Below are positions 45,970 through 53,670 of a stretch of DNA of 64,000 nt, in pieces. The stretch comes from Hydrogenophaga sp. SL48 (lineage in GTDB: Bacteria > Pseudomonadota > Gammaproteobacteria > Burkholderiales > Burkholderiaceae_C). The position numbers and the translations under genes were made by a program. Each line of letters starts with the position of its first letter. Position 1 is the first letter of the stretch. The notes below the pieces were generated by a model. That model made no database searches and was not told where the DNA came from. It saw only the letters and a program-made list of their open reading frames with translations. Location of the stretch: positions 2,108,001 to 2,172,000 of the forward strand of contig NZ_CP063400.1 in the NCBI RefSeq assembly GCF_021729865.1. The letters run 5' to 3'.

Positions 45970-47196
45970 TCAGGTGCCGTGCCGTTTGCGCCAGCCGTCC
46001 AGGAACTTCGCCAGACGCCCGATCGCCTCGCGCAAATCGTCCTCGTGCGGCAAGAACACGATACGGAAATGTTGTTGGTCGGGGTAGTTGAACCCCGTCC
46101 CCTGCACCAGCATCACGCGTGTGGCGCGCAACACTTCCATGAAGAACTGCCGGTCGTCCGGAATCGGGTACATCACCGGGTCCAGACGGGGAAACATGTA
46201 CAGCGCCGCCTTCGGCTTGACGCAGCTGACCCCGGGAATGGCCGTGATCAGTTCGTAGGCCAGATCGCGCTGACGGCGCAAACGCCCGCCTTCTTTGACC
46301 AGATCGTGGATGCTCTGGTAGCCACCCAGGGCCGTCTGAATGGCCCACTGCCCCGGCACATTGGAGCCGAGCTTGATGTTGGCCAGCATGTTCAGGCCTT
46401 CGATGTAATCCTTGGCACAGGTCTTGTCGCCCGAAATCACCATCCAGCCGGCGCGGTATCCGCAGGCCCGATAGGCCTTGGACAGCGAATTGAAGGTCAG
46501 GGTCACCACGTCGGTGGACAGGCTCGCCAGCGCGGTGTGCTTCACATCGTCGTACAGAACCTTGTCGTACACCTCGTCGGCAAGCAGCAGCAACCCGTGT
46601 TCCCGCGCGATCTGCACCAGGGCGAGCAGCAACTCATCGCTGTACAAGGCGCCTGTGGGGTTGTTGGGGTTGATCACCACCAGGCCTTTGGTGCGTGGCG
46701 TGATCTTGCGGCGGATATCGTCCAGGTTCGGCATCCAGCCGTTGGCTTCATCGCAGAGGTAGTGGACCGGCTTGCCGCCGGACAGGCTCGCAGAAGCGGT
46801 CCACAGCGGGTAGTCGGGCGCGGGCACCAGCAGCTCGTCGCCATCGTCCAGCAGGGCGTTGGTTGCCATGCTGATCAGGTCGCTGGCACCGTTGCCGAGG
46901 TAGATGTCGTCCAGTGTCACACCCACCACGCCCTGCTGCTGGCTGTAGTGCATCACCGCCTTGCGCGCTGCAAAAATGCCCTTGCTGTCAGAGTAGCCAG
47001 AGGACTCCGGCAGGTTGCGGATCATGTCCTGCTGGATCTCTTCCGGTGCGTCAAAACCAAAGGGCGCCAGATTGCCGATGTTCAGCTTGATGATCTTCTG
47101 GCCTTCGTCTTCCATCTGCTTGGCCGCCTCCACGATCGGGCCTCGCACGTCATAGAGCACATTGGCGAGCTTGGCGGATTTCTGGATGGTTTTCAA
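45970..47196 (-). CDS. alaA: Alanine-type PLP aminotransferase (AlaA-like)
   Basis: Class I aminotransferase of 408 residues. Landmarks are IQKSAKLANVLYDVRGPIVEAAK, PDYPLWTASASLSGG, NPNNPTGALYS, and the PLP lysine in LTFNSLSKAYRACGYRAGW. It matches the AlaA group that makes alanine from pyruvate and glutamate. I favour the TTG at 47196: GGAGG lies four bases upstream and homologues begin at this point (with Met). The frame to 47244 adds an unlike segment. It is divergent from the Mth938-like gene. Confidence 0.88.
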   Translation of the reverse strand: MKTIQKSAKLANVLYDVRGPIVEAAKQMEDEGQKIIKLNIGNLAPFGFDAPEEIQQDMIRNLPESSGYSDSKGIFAARKAVMHYSQQQGVVGVTLDDIYLGNGASDLISMATNALLDDGDELLVPAPDYPLWTASASLSGGKPVHYLCDEANGWMPNLDDIRRKITPRTKGLVVINPNNPTGALYSDELLLALVQIAREHGLLLLADEVYDKVLYDDVKHTALASLSTDVVTLTFNSLSKAYRACGYRAGWMVISGDKTCAKDYIEGLNMLANIKLGSNVPGQWAIQTALGGYQSIHDLVKEGGRLRRQRDLAYELITAIPGVSCVKPKAALYMFPRLDPVMYPIPDDRQFFMEVLRATRVMLVQGTGFNYPDQQHFRIVFLPHEDDLREAIGRLAKFLDGWRKRHGT

Positions 47197-47352
47197 ATTC
47201 CCTCCGTGGGAGTCAGGCGGACACATGGGGATCAGGGACATCACCTTCGGGCGCTATATTACGTAGGCCCGCAAGGGAAAACCTGCAATTTGACCACAGT
47301 TCGACAGCGCTTCCGTCGCCAGCGTGGCCCTTGCACCGCACACCGCCACCCC

Positions 47353-47745
47353 ATGAAACTGCACGCCGACAAACCCGATGCCCTCTCGGTCACCGCCTAT
47401 GGTGATGGATGGATTGCCGTGAACGGGCAGCGCCACACAGGCAGCCTGATCCTGAACGCATCCGGCACACTGAGCGCCTGGGGCGTGAACCGTTTCGAGA
47501 CGCTGTCGGCCGTGGACTTCGACAACTTGGTCGCCGATGGCGCCCCGCCACCAGAACTGGTGCTGTTTGGAAGCGGACGGAGACTGCGTTTTGTCCACCC
47601 CGCGTTGGTCCAGGGCCTGATGGACCGCCGCATCGGTGTCGAGACCATGGACACTGCCGCCGCATGCCGGACCTACAACATCCTGGCGGGCGAAGGCCGG
47701 CGGGTGATTGCGGCGCTTTTGATCGAGGCCGGAGAGCTCACCTGA
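47353..47745 (+). CDS. Mth938-like domain protein (DUF498/598)
   Basis: Protein of 130 residues. Typical features are ITAYGDGW-like VTAYGDGWIAVNGQRHTGSLIL, FDNLVADGAPPPELVLFGSGRRLRF and GVETMDTAAACRTYNILAGEGRRVIAALL. It has the Mth938 fold also found in a human mitochondrial complex-I assembly factor; the bacterial role is unknown. Divergent from the aminotransferase, it precedes bcp by 183 bp. Confidence 0.88.
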   Translation: MKLHADKPDALSVTAYGDGWIAVNGQRHTGSLILNASGTLSAWGVNRFETLSAVDFDNLVADGAPPPELVLFGSGRRLRFVHPALVQGLMDRRIGVETMDTAAACRTYNILAGEGRRVIAALLIEAGELT

Positions 47746-47928
47746 ATCCTGCGGCTCTGACGGCATCAGAAAAAGGCTTTCCAGGAACGCCGGACCAAGA
47801 CTGCCGTTCAGGGTAAAATACCCGATTGTTTTCCTCCCAGCCGCCCGAGAGCAGCCGTTGTCCAGGGAGTCGTGGACAGCAGGAAAACCAACGCATCTCC
47901 ACCAACCTACGTCAGGGGTCCACGCAGC

Positions 47929-48405
47929 ATGGCAGTCGTTGTCAACAAACCCATTCCCGAATTTGAGTCCCTGGCCACCGGCGGCATCAAGGTCAGCAAC
48001 CAGACCCACCTGGGTCAGACGGTGGTGCTGTACTTTTACCCGAAGGACAACACGCCCGGCTGCACCACCGAAGCCATGCAGTTCCGTGACAAGTACAAGG
48101 ACTTCGTCAAGGCGGGCGCCCATGTGTTTGGTGTGTCCAGAGACAACATGAAGTCGCATGACGACTTCAAGACCAAACTCGAGCTTCCTTTTGAGCTCAT
48201 CGCTGACACCGAAGAGAAGATGTGCCACATGTTTGGCGTGGTCAAGAACAAGATCATGTACGGCAAAAAGGTCAAGGGCATCGAGCGAAGCACCTTCCTG
48301 ATCGGCGCTGATGGCGTGCTCAAGCAGGAGTGGCGCGGCCTGAAGGTCCCCGGCCATGTGGAAGAGGTCCTCAAAGCGGTCAAGGCCCTCAAAAAGGCCG
48401 CCTGA
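47929..48405 (+). CDS. bcp: Thioredoxin-dependent thiol peroxidase (Bcp/PrxQ)
   Basis: Peroxiredoxin of 158 residues. The peroxidatic Cys is in YPKDNTPGCTTEAMQFRD; there is no Cys five residues later, so it is of the type with an alternative or absent resolving Cys. The C-terminal RSTFLIGADGVLKQEWRGLKVPGH fits the family. It reduces peroxides in the cytoplasm. Start at ATG 47929. A terminator follows at 48524. Confidence 0.93.
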   Translation: MAVVVNKPIPEFESLATGGIKVSNQTHLGQTVVLYFYPKDNTPGCTTEAMQFRDKYKDFVKAGAHVFGVSRDNMKSHDDFKTKLELPFELIADTEEKMCHMFGVVKNKIMYGKKVKGIERSTFLIGADGVLKQEWRGLKVPGHVEEVLKAVKALKKAA

Positions 48406-48462
48406 CACAGCCATCGACCCGAAGACGCCGGGAACGGTCGGGTTCAGTCAGTCGTGCATAAT

Positions 48463-48559
48463 GAATTCATGACCCAGGGAAGCGTCTCTGCTCCAATCCC
48501 CTCCCCCATCCCCTGCAGCCCGCAAAGCCGCCCGGTTCCCCCGGCGGCTTTTTCTTTTT
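48463..48559 (+). ncRNA. Candidate small RNA between bcp and phoH
   Basis: Between bcp and phoH lies a CATAAT -10-like box (48457-48462), then about 60 bases with a C-rich run (CCCCTCCCCCATCCCC), and then an intrinsic terminator. No ORF of note is present. C-rich single-stranded segments of this kind can pair with ribosome-binding sites. It may equally be just the 3' end of the bcp mRNA. No -35 box is convincing. Confidence 0.3.
48524..48559 (+). terminator. Rho-independent terminator after bcp
   Basis: The stem AAGCCGCC/GGCGGCTT with a ten-base loop is followed by TTTTTCTTTTT. It lies about 120 bases after the bcp stop and 29 bases before the phoH start. Confidence 0.85.
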
Positions 48560-48587
48560 CTGCCTTGCGCTGACCCAACAAGCCCCC

Positions 48588-50348
48588 ATGCCATTGCCAC
48601 CCGCCCCCTCCAAACGTGCAGCCCTTCTGGCGCCCGATGCCTACAGCCTGAAATCCAGCGAGGACCCCCACGAAGGGGCCTCCAGCATACTGCCAGCCCC
48701 ACCCCAGGCCCTGCAGGTCGCAGCATCAGCGCCGGCGGCCTCGGTGCACCCGATCATCATGCCCAACAAACCGCCTTCTCGCTCTCGCAAGACGGAAACA
48801 ATCCCACAGGTCAAACGCGCCGCGGTGGCAGCCCCTCAGCCTGAGACCGCCCGCGTCGAACGTGCTGTGCAGCAACCTCCCCTGCCAGCACCCGTGGCAG
48901 CTGCGTTGACGCCCCATGGGAGCGCACGTCGCCGCGGTGGCAAGGCTCCCCACCATGGTGCAACGCGCCTGTTCGTGCTCGACACCAACGTGCTGCTGCA
49001 CGACCCCATGAGCTTGTTCCGCTTTGAGGAACACGACATCTACCTTCCGATGATCGTGCTCGAAGAGCTCGATGGGCACAAGAAAGGCATGACCGAAGTC
49101 GCTCGCAATGGACGCCAAACCAGTCGGACACTGGACGCGCTCGCCGCGCAGCAAGGCAGCGACATGGCCAAAGGGCTCAAGCTTTCTGCCACGGGGCACC
49201 AGACCGCGCGGGGTTTGCTCTTTTTCCAGACCGAGCCGCTGAACGCCGAACTGCCCAGCAGCCTGCCACAGGGTAAGGCGGACAACCAGATTCTTGGCGT
49301 GGTGCATGCACTGCGCGACAAACATCCACAGCGCGAAGTCATTCTGGTGTCCAAGGACATCAATATGCGGGTCAAGGCCCGGGCCCTGGGGTTGGCCGCC
49401 GAGGACTACCAGAACGACAAGACACTCGAAGACGGCGAGCTGCTGTATGCCGGTGCACTGGCGCTGCCGCAAGATTTCTGGACCCGCCAGAGCAAGACCA
49501 TCGAGAGCTGGCAAAGCGGCAGCCACACGTTTTACCGCGTCAGTGGGCCGGCGGTGGGGCACTTCTACATCAACCAGTTTGTCTATTTTGAAGCACCTGG
49601 CGAACCATCGCTGTACGCCCGCGTGACGGAAATCCGCGACAAGACCGCCGTGCTCAAAACCCTCAAGGACTTCACGCACCTGAAAAACGCCGTGTGGGGT
49701 GTGACCAGCCGCAACCGCGAACAGAACTTCGCGCTCAACCTGCTGATGGACCCCGAGGTCGACTTCGTGACACTGGCTGGCACGGCCGGCACCGGCAAGA
49801 CACTCATGGCCCTGGCCAGTGGCCTGACCCAAGTGCTCGACGACCGGCGCTACACCGAAATCATCATGACCCGTGCCACCGTCAGCGTGGGCGAAGACAT
49901 CGGCTTCCTGCCTGGCACCGAAGAAGAAAAGATGGGCCCCTGGATGGGCGCGCTCGACGACAACCTGGAGTTCCTGGCCAAGGGCGATGGCGGGAACGCG
50001 GGTGATTGGGGTCGTGCAGCCACCAATGAGTTGATCCGCAGCCGCATCAAGGTCAAGAGCATGAACTTCATGCGCGGGCGCACCTTCATGAACAAGTACG
50101 TCATCATTGACGAAGCACAGAACCTGACGCCCAAGCAGATGAAGACGCTGATCACCCGGGCAGGCCCGGGCACCAAGATCATCTGCATGGGCAACCTGGC
50201 GCAAATCGATACGCCGTACCTGACCGAAGGCTCTTCTGGCCTGACCTACGCGGTGGACCGCTTCAAGGGCTGGCCGCACGGTGGCCACATCACACTCGCG
50301 CGCGGCGAGCGTTCGAGGCTGGCCGACTATGCCAGTGAAGTCCTCTGA
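48588..50348 (+). CDS. PhoH-family protein with PIN domain
   Basis: Protein of 586 residues. A Pro/Ala-rich N-terminal 120 residues precede a PIN-type nuclease domain (LFVLDTNVLLHDPMSLFRFEEHDIYLPMIVLEELDGHKKG with its acidic residues). The C-terminal PhoH ATPase has Walker A LAGTAGTGKTLMA (about 394-406) and Walker B KYVIIDEAQNLTPKQMK. The PIN-PhoH fusion (YlaK type) is thought to process RNA by unwinding and cleavage. The start could also be ATG 48759, which removes the low-complexity tail; neither has a clear ribosome-binding site. Confidence 0.9.
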   Translation: MPLPPAPSKRAALLAPDAYSLKSSEDPHEGASSILPAPPQALQVAASAPAASVHPIIMPNKPPSRSRKTETIPQVKRAAVAAPQPETARVERAVQQPPLPAPVAAALTPHGSARRRGGKAPHHGATRLFVLDTNVLLHDPMSLFRFEEHDIYLPMIVLEELDGHKKGMTEVARNGRQTSRTLDALAAQQGSDMAKGLKLSATGHQTARGLLFFQTEPLNAELPSSLPQGKADNQILGVVHALRDKHPQREVILVSKDINMRVKARALGLAAEDYQNDKTLEDGELLYAGALALPQDFWTRQSKTIESWQSGSHTFYRVSGPAVGHFYINQFVYFEAPGEPSLYARVTEIRDKTAVLKTLKDFTHLKNAVWGVTSRNREQNFALNLLMDPEVDFVTLAGTAGTGKTLMALASGLTQVLDDRRYTEIIMTRATVSVGEDIGFLPGTEEEKMGPWMGALDDNLEFLAKGDGGNAGDWGRAATNELIRSRIKVKSMNFMRGRTFMNKYVIIDEAQNLTPKQMKTLITRAGPGTKIICMGNLAQIDTPYLTEGSSGLTYAVDRFKGWPHGGHITLARGERSRLADYASEVL

Positions 50349-50366
50349 TCCAGCGTCACCCAACCA

Positions 50367-50401
50367 CAAAGAAAAACCCGGCATGGCCGGGTTTTTCTTT
50401 G
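50367..50401. terminator. Bidirectional terminator between phoH and dnaB
   Basis: CAAAGAAAAACCCGGC and its reverse complement flank a three-base loop, so an A-run/T-run hairpin works on both strands. It serves phoH (plus) and dnaB (minus), whose 3' ends converge here. Confidence 0.92.
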
Positions 50402-50414
50402 TGTGGTCGATGAC

Positions 50415-51845
50415 TCAAAAGTCACCACCACCCGCGAGGCTTTCAAAACGGGTGAGCGTGTTCAGGAAGGTCAGCTTGACCACGCCCGTCGGGCCGTTTC
50501 GCTGCTTGCCAATGATGATCTCCGCCACGCCGGGCTCCTTGGTCGTTTCGCGGTTGTAGTACTCATCCCGGTAGATGAACATGATGATGTCCGCGTCCTG
50601 TTCGATGGCGCCGGACTCGCGCAGGTCACTCATCATGGGGCGCTTGTCGGTGCGCTGTTCCACCGAGCGGTTGAGCTGCGAGAGAGCAATCACCGGGCAT
50701 TGCAGTTCCTTGGCCAGCATCTTCAGGCCCCGGGAGATTTCTCCCAGCTCGGTGGCGCGGTTGTCGCCCCCAGCCGCCCCAGAGCCGCTCATGAGCTGCA
50801 GGTAGTCCACCACGATCAGGCCCAGCTTGCCGCACTGCCGCGCGAGACGCCGTGCGTTGGCACGCAGTTCGCTTGGGGTCAGACCCGGGGTTTCGTCGAT
50901 ATGCAACGACACATTGCGCAGCTTCTCGATGGCTTCGGTCAGGCGCGGCCACTCGTCGTCGGTGAGCTTGCCGGTGCGCAGGTGGCCCTGGTTGATGCGC
51001 CCGATGGAGCCAACGATACGCACCGCGAGCTGCGAAGCCCCCATTTCCATGGAGAACACCGCCACCGGCAGTCCCTCGTTGAGCGCCACATGCTCCGCGA
51101 TGTTGATCGCAAACGCCGTCTTGCCCATCGAAGGGCGCGCCGCCAGCACCACCAGGTCGCCAGCTTGCAGGCCGGAGGTCATTCGGTCGAGGTCGATGAA
51201 GCCGGTGGGCACACCCGTCACATCCATCGGGTTGTCGGCCATCTCCTGCACACGGTCCAGCAGATCGACCACCAGGGTGTCCATCCCCTGGAAGCCCTCC
51301 TTCATGCGCGAGCCCTCTTCGCCAATCTTGAAGATCTTCTGCTCCGCCTCGTCGAGGATCTTGGCCACCTGCCTGCCTTGCGGGTTGAAGGCCGCTGTGG
51401 CGATCTCGTCGCTGGCCGCCACCAGCTTGCGCAGAATGGCGCGCTCGCGAACGATCTCGGCATAACGGCGGATGTTGGCAGCGCTGGGCACGTACTGCGC
51501 CAGCGAGTTCAGGTAGGCCAGGCCCCCGGCCTCTTCGGCCTTGCCCAGGTTCTGCAGGTGCTCAAACACCGTCACGACGTCGGCCGGCTTGCTGGCGTTG
51601 ACCAATGCAGCGATGGCCGAATAGGTCAGGCGGTGTTCGTAGCGGTAGAAGTCGGAATCGTTGACCAGATCGGCCACCCGGTCCCAAGCCTGGTTGTCGA
51701 GCAGCAGGCCACCCAGCACACTCGACTCGGCCTCGATGGAGTGCGGCGGCACCCTCAACTGGGCGACCTGCTGGTCGGCCCCGAAACCGCCATCGTCCAG
51801 GGCGGTGTCGAAAGAAGAGAGAGCGTTGGAAAAAACGGCTGACAT
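50415..51845 (-). CDS. dnaB: Replicative DNA helicase
   Basis: DnaB of 476 residues. N-terminal helical domain (PPHSIEAESSVLGGLLLDNQAWDRV), then a RecA-like motor with Walker A AARPSMGKTAFA and Walker B LIVVDYLQLMSG, and a C-terminal block AIEQDADIIMFIYRDEYYN. It unwinds DNA at the fork. ATG 51845 (MSAVFSNAL). A terminator separates it from rplI, so dnaB probably has its own promoter in 51846-51957, where DnaA-box-like sequences occur. Confidence 0.97.
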   Translation of the reverse strand: MSAVFSNALSSFDTALDDGGFGADQQVAQLRVPPHSIEAESSVLGGLLLDNQAWDRVADLVNDSDFYRYEHRLTYSAIAALVNASKPADVVTVFEHLQNLGKAEEAGGLAYLNSLAQYVPSAANIRRYAEIVRERAILRKLVAASDEIATAAFNPQGRQVAKILDEAEQKIFKIGEEGSRMKEGFQGMDTLVVDLLDRVQEMADNPMDVTGVPTGFIDLDRMTSGLQAGDLVVLAARPSMGKTAFAINIAEHVALNEGLPVAVFSMEMGASQLAVRIVGSIGRINQGHLRTGKLTDDEWPRLTEAIEKLRNVSLHIDETPGLTPSELRANARRLARQCGKLGLIVVDYLQLMSGSGAAGGDNRATELGEISRGLKMLAKELQCPVIALSQLNRSVEQRTDKRPMMSDLRESGAIEQDADIIMFIYRDEYYNRETTKEPGVAEIIIGKQRNGPTGVVKLTFLNTLTRFESLAGGGDF

Positions 51846-51957
51846 GGCGTTCCTGTTGAATCGACGATGGTACGCCGCACCCTCGCGGATGTCATGGGAC
51901 AAGCCTGTGGACAACCCGTGCACAGGCTGGGGAACGAAGAGGATAACTGCGCCCCGG

Positions 51958-51992
51958 AAAACAAAAGGCCGCTGACCCGAGGGCAGCGGCCT
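51958..51992 (-). terminator. Rho-independent terminator of the rpsF-rplI operon
   Basis: On the minus strand the stem AGGCCGCTG/CAGCGGCCT is followed by TTTTGTTTT. It lies 40 bases after the rplI stop codon. Confidence 0.88.
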
Positions 51993-52031
51993 TGTGGCCA
52001 ACCGGCGGAAGAACCGCCGATCCGGCGGGAC

Positions 52032-52484
52032 TCAGGCGGTTTCGCCGAGCACCGAAACACTCACGTCGATGGTGACGTCGGTGTGCAGGTTCACGCTCAC
52101 GGTGTAATCGCCCACGTTCTTCAACGGGCCGTTGGGCATGCGAACTTGCGACTTGGCCACAGCAAAGCCTTGCTTGTTCAGCTCTTCGGACACATCGTGG
52201 TTGGTCACGGAGCCAAACAGGCGGCCGTCCACACCGGCTTTTTGTGACAGCTTGAGGGCCACCGCAGCCAGCTTTTCACCCAGGGCTTGAGCCTCGGCGA
52301 GTTTGGCTGCAGCGACTTTTTCCAGTTCCGCACGGCGCGCTTCAAATTCAGCGATGGCCGTTTGCGTCGCACGACGGGCGCGGCCAGCGGGGATCAGGAA
52401 GTTGCGTGCGTAGCCGTCTTTGACCTTGACCACGTCGCCCAGAGCGCCGAGGTTGACAACTTTGTCGAGAAGAATGATTTGCAT
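52032..52484 (-). CDS. rplI: 50S ribosomal protein L9
   Basis: L9 of 150 residues. It starts [21 protein letters not shown] and has [12 protein letters not shown], then a long connecting helix and a C-terminal RNA-binding domain ([16 protein letters not shown]). It is the last gene of the rpsF-priB-rpsR-rplI operon. Confidence 0.97.
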   Translation of the reverse strand: MQIILLDKVVNLGALGDVVKVKDGYARNFLIPAGRARRATQTAIAEFEARRAELEKVAAAKLAEAQALGEKLAAVALKLSQKAGVDGRLFGSVTNHDVSEELNKQGFAVAKSQVRMPNGPLKNVGDYTVSVNLHTDVTIDVSVSVLGETA

Positions 52485-52497
52485 GTCAGTTTCCCTT

Positions 52498-52779
52498 TCA
52501 GACGCGGTGCTGGTCGCTGTACGGCAGCATGGCCAGGAAACGCGACCGCTTGATGGCGGTGTTGACCTGGCGCTGGTAGAACGCGCGGGTGCCCGTCAGG
52601 CGAGCGGGAATGATCTTGCCGTTTTCGGCGATGAAGTCACGCAGGACGTCCACGTCCTTGTAGTCGACTTCTTCGACATTGGCCACGGTGAAGCGGCAGA
52701 AGCGCTTGCGCTTGAACAGCAGCGATTGGGTGTTGCGCTTGGGGCGCTTGTCTTTGTTGAAACGTTTCGGTGCAGCCAT
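52498..52779 (-). CDS. rpsR: 30S ribosomal protein S18
   Basis: S18 of 93 residues, with the conserved [33 protein letters not shown] and [19 protein letters not shown]. It binds next to S6 on the 30S platform. It lies between priB and rplI with short gaps of 12-13 bases. Confidence 0.97.
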   Translation of the reverse strand: MAAPKRFNKDKRPKRNTQSLLFKRKRFCRFTVANVEEVDYKDVDVLRDFIAENGKIIPARLTGTRAFYQRQVNTAIKRSRFLAMLPYSDQHRV

Positions 52780-52791
52780 GATGGGCCTTTC

Positions 52792-53094
52792 CTATGTTTT
52801 GCTGAAATCTTGAATATGGAACACGACACCTTTGCCGTTGCGTGCATTCGCCAGGAAACCGTGAAAGCTGGAAACTGATTCGAGCCCTTGTCGGGACAAC
52901 GTTTCAGCCATGGCACCAAAGGCCACGGCCCTCAGTTGCAGCTTCACCGTTCGCGGGGTGTCCATTTCAGTGACCGTGGACTCGTGCTCCAGCACAAGGT
53001 TCACAGCGGGTATGCCTGCCGGGGTGTAGCGCAGGCTTTGAACCTGAACCACCGCGGCCAACAATTGAAATTGGTTACCTGCTGGCGATGTCAC
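52792..53094 (-). CDS. priB: Primosomal replication protein PriB
   Basis: OB-fold protein of 100 residues starting at GTG 53094. Segments NQFQLLAAVVQVQSLRYTPAGIPAVNLVLEHES and FGAMAETLS plus GFLANARNGKGVVFHIQDF are typical. It binds single-stranded DNA and helps PriA reload DnaB at stalled forks. It sits between rpsF and rpsR, as in many beta- and gammaproteobacteria. Confidence 0.92.
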   Translation of the reverse strand: MTSPAGNQFQLLAAVVQVQSLRYTPAGIPAVNLVLEHESTVTEMDTPRTVKLQLRAVAFGAMAETLSRQGLESVSSFHGFLANARNGKGVVFHIQDFSKT

Positions 53095-53102
53095 ACCCCG
53101 GG

Positions 53103-53510
53103 TCAGGCTTCTGCGCGCTGCTCGCGGGGTTCCCGCGGTTCACGGTGCTCGCGCTGCTCCGGCTGGGCCAGTTTGCGGGCCTCTTCGCGCTCGACCGACT
53201 TCATCATGCTTGAAGGACCGGTTTCGGCTTTCTTCTTCAGCACGGTCAGGTGGCGCAGCACGGCGTCGTTGAACTTGAAGGCGTGCTCCAGCTCAGCCAT
53301 CACAGCCTGATCGGCTTCGATGTTGACACACAGGTAGTGGGCTTTGGACAGCTTGTTGATCTGGTAGGCCAGTTGACGGCGACCCCAGTCTTCAACGCGG
53401 TGGATCTTGCCGTTGCCGGTGGTGATCATGCCTTTGTAACGCTCCAGCATGGCTGGAACCTGTTCGCTTTGATCCGGGTGGATCAGCAAAACGATCTCGT
53501 AATGACGCAT
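53103..53510 (-). CDS. rpsF: 30S ribosomal protein S6
   Basis: S6 of 135 residues: [48 protein letters not shown]. The C terminus has a charged extension with REP repeats ([25 protein letters not shown]), longer than in E. coli apart from its Glu tail. ATG 53510 has AAGGAG upstream. A TAGAAT -10-like box (53578-53583, minus) stands upstream of the operon. Confidence 0.96.
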   Translation of the reverse strand: MRHYEIVLLIHPDQSEQVPAMLERYKGMITTGNGKIHRVEDWGRRQLAYQINKLSKAHYLCVNIEADQAVMAELEHAFKFNDAVLRHLTVLKKKAETGPSSMMKSVEREEARKLAQPEQREHREPREPREQRAEA

Positions 53511-53585
53511 GGACTCTCCTTGTGGATTGAAAAGCTGCCCCCAGCGTCAACAGGGGTGCAGCAAGGCGAAGCCCATGATTCTAGC

Positions 53586-53620
53586 AAAAAAATGCCGGTC
53601 CGTCGATTGACAGACCGGCA
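53586..53620 (-). terminator. Rho-independent terminator of the actP-like operon
   Basis: On the minus strand the stem TGCCGGTC/GACCGGCA is followed by TTTTTTT. A second, perfect 12 bp stem (GGGGTGCGGGGC, 53636-53663) lies just before it, so the transcript of the symporter ends in two hairpins in a row. The rpsF promoter region begins directly behind. Confidence 0.9.
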
Positions 53621-53635
53621 CGCTGCTGACTGGCT

Positions 53636-53663
53636 GGGGTGCGGGGCATCAGCCCCGCACCCC
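53636..53663. repeat. Perfect GC-rich hairpin after the symporter gene
   Basis: GGGGTGCGGGGC and GCCCCGCACCCC form a perfect 12 bp stem with the loop ATCA. It begins eight bases after the symporter stop codon (53671-53673) in the direction of transcription. It may protect the mRNA 3' end or pause RNA polymerase before the T-run terminator. Confidence 0.7.
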
Positions 53664-53670
53664 TACTGTC

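Noticed and set aside
53578..53583. Firm promoter call for rpsF at the TAGAAT box
   Set aside because: The -10-like box is good but no convincing -35 element stands 16-18 bases upstream, so it is only mentioned with rpsF.
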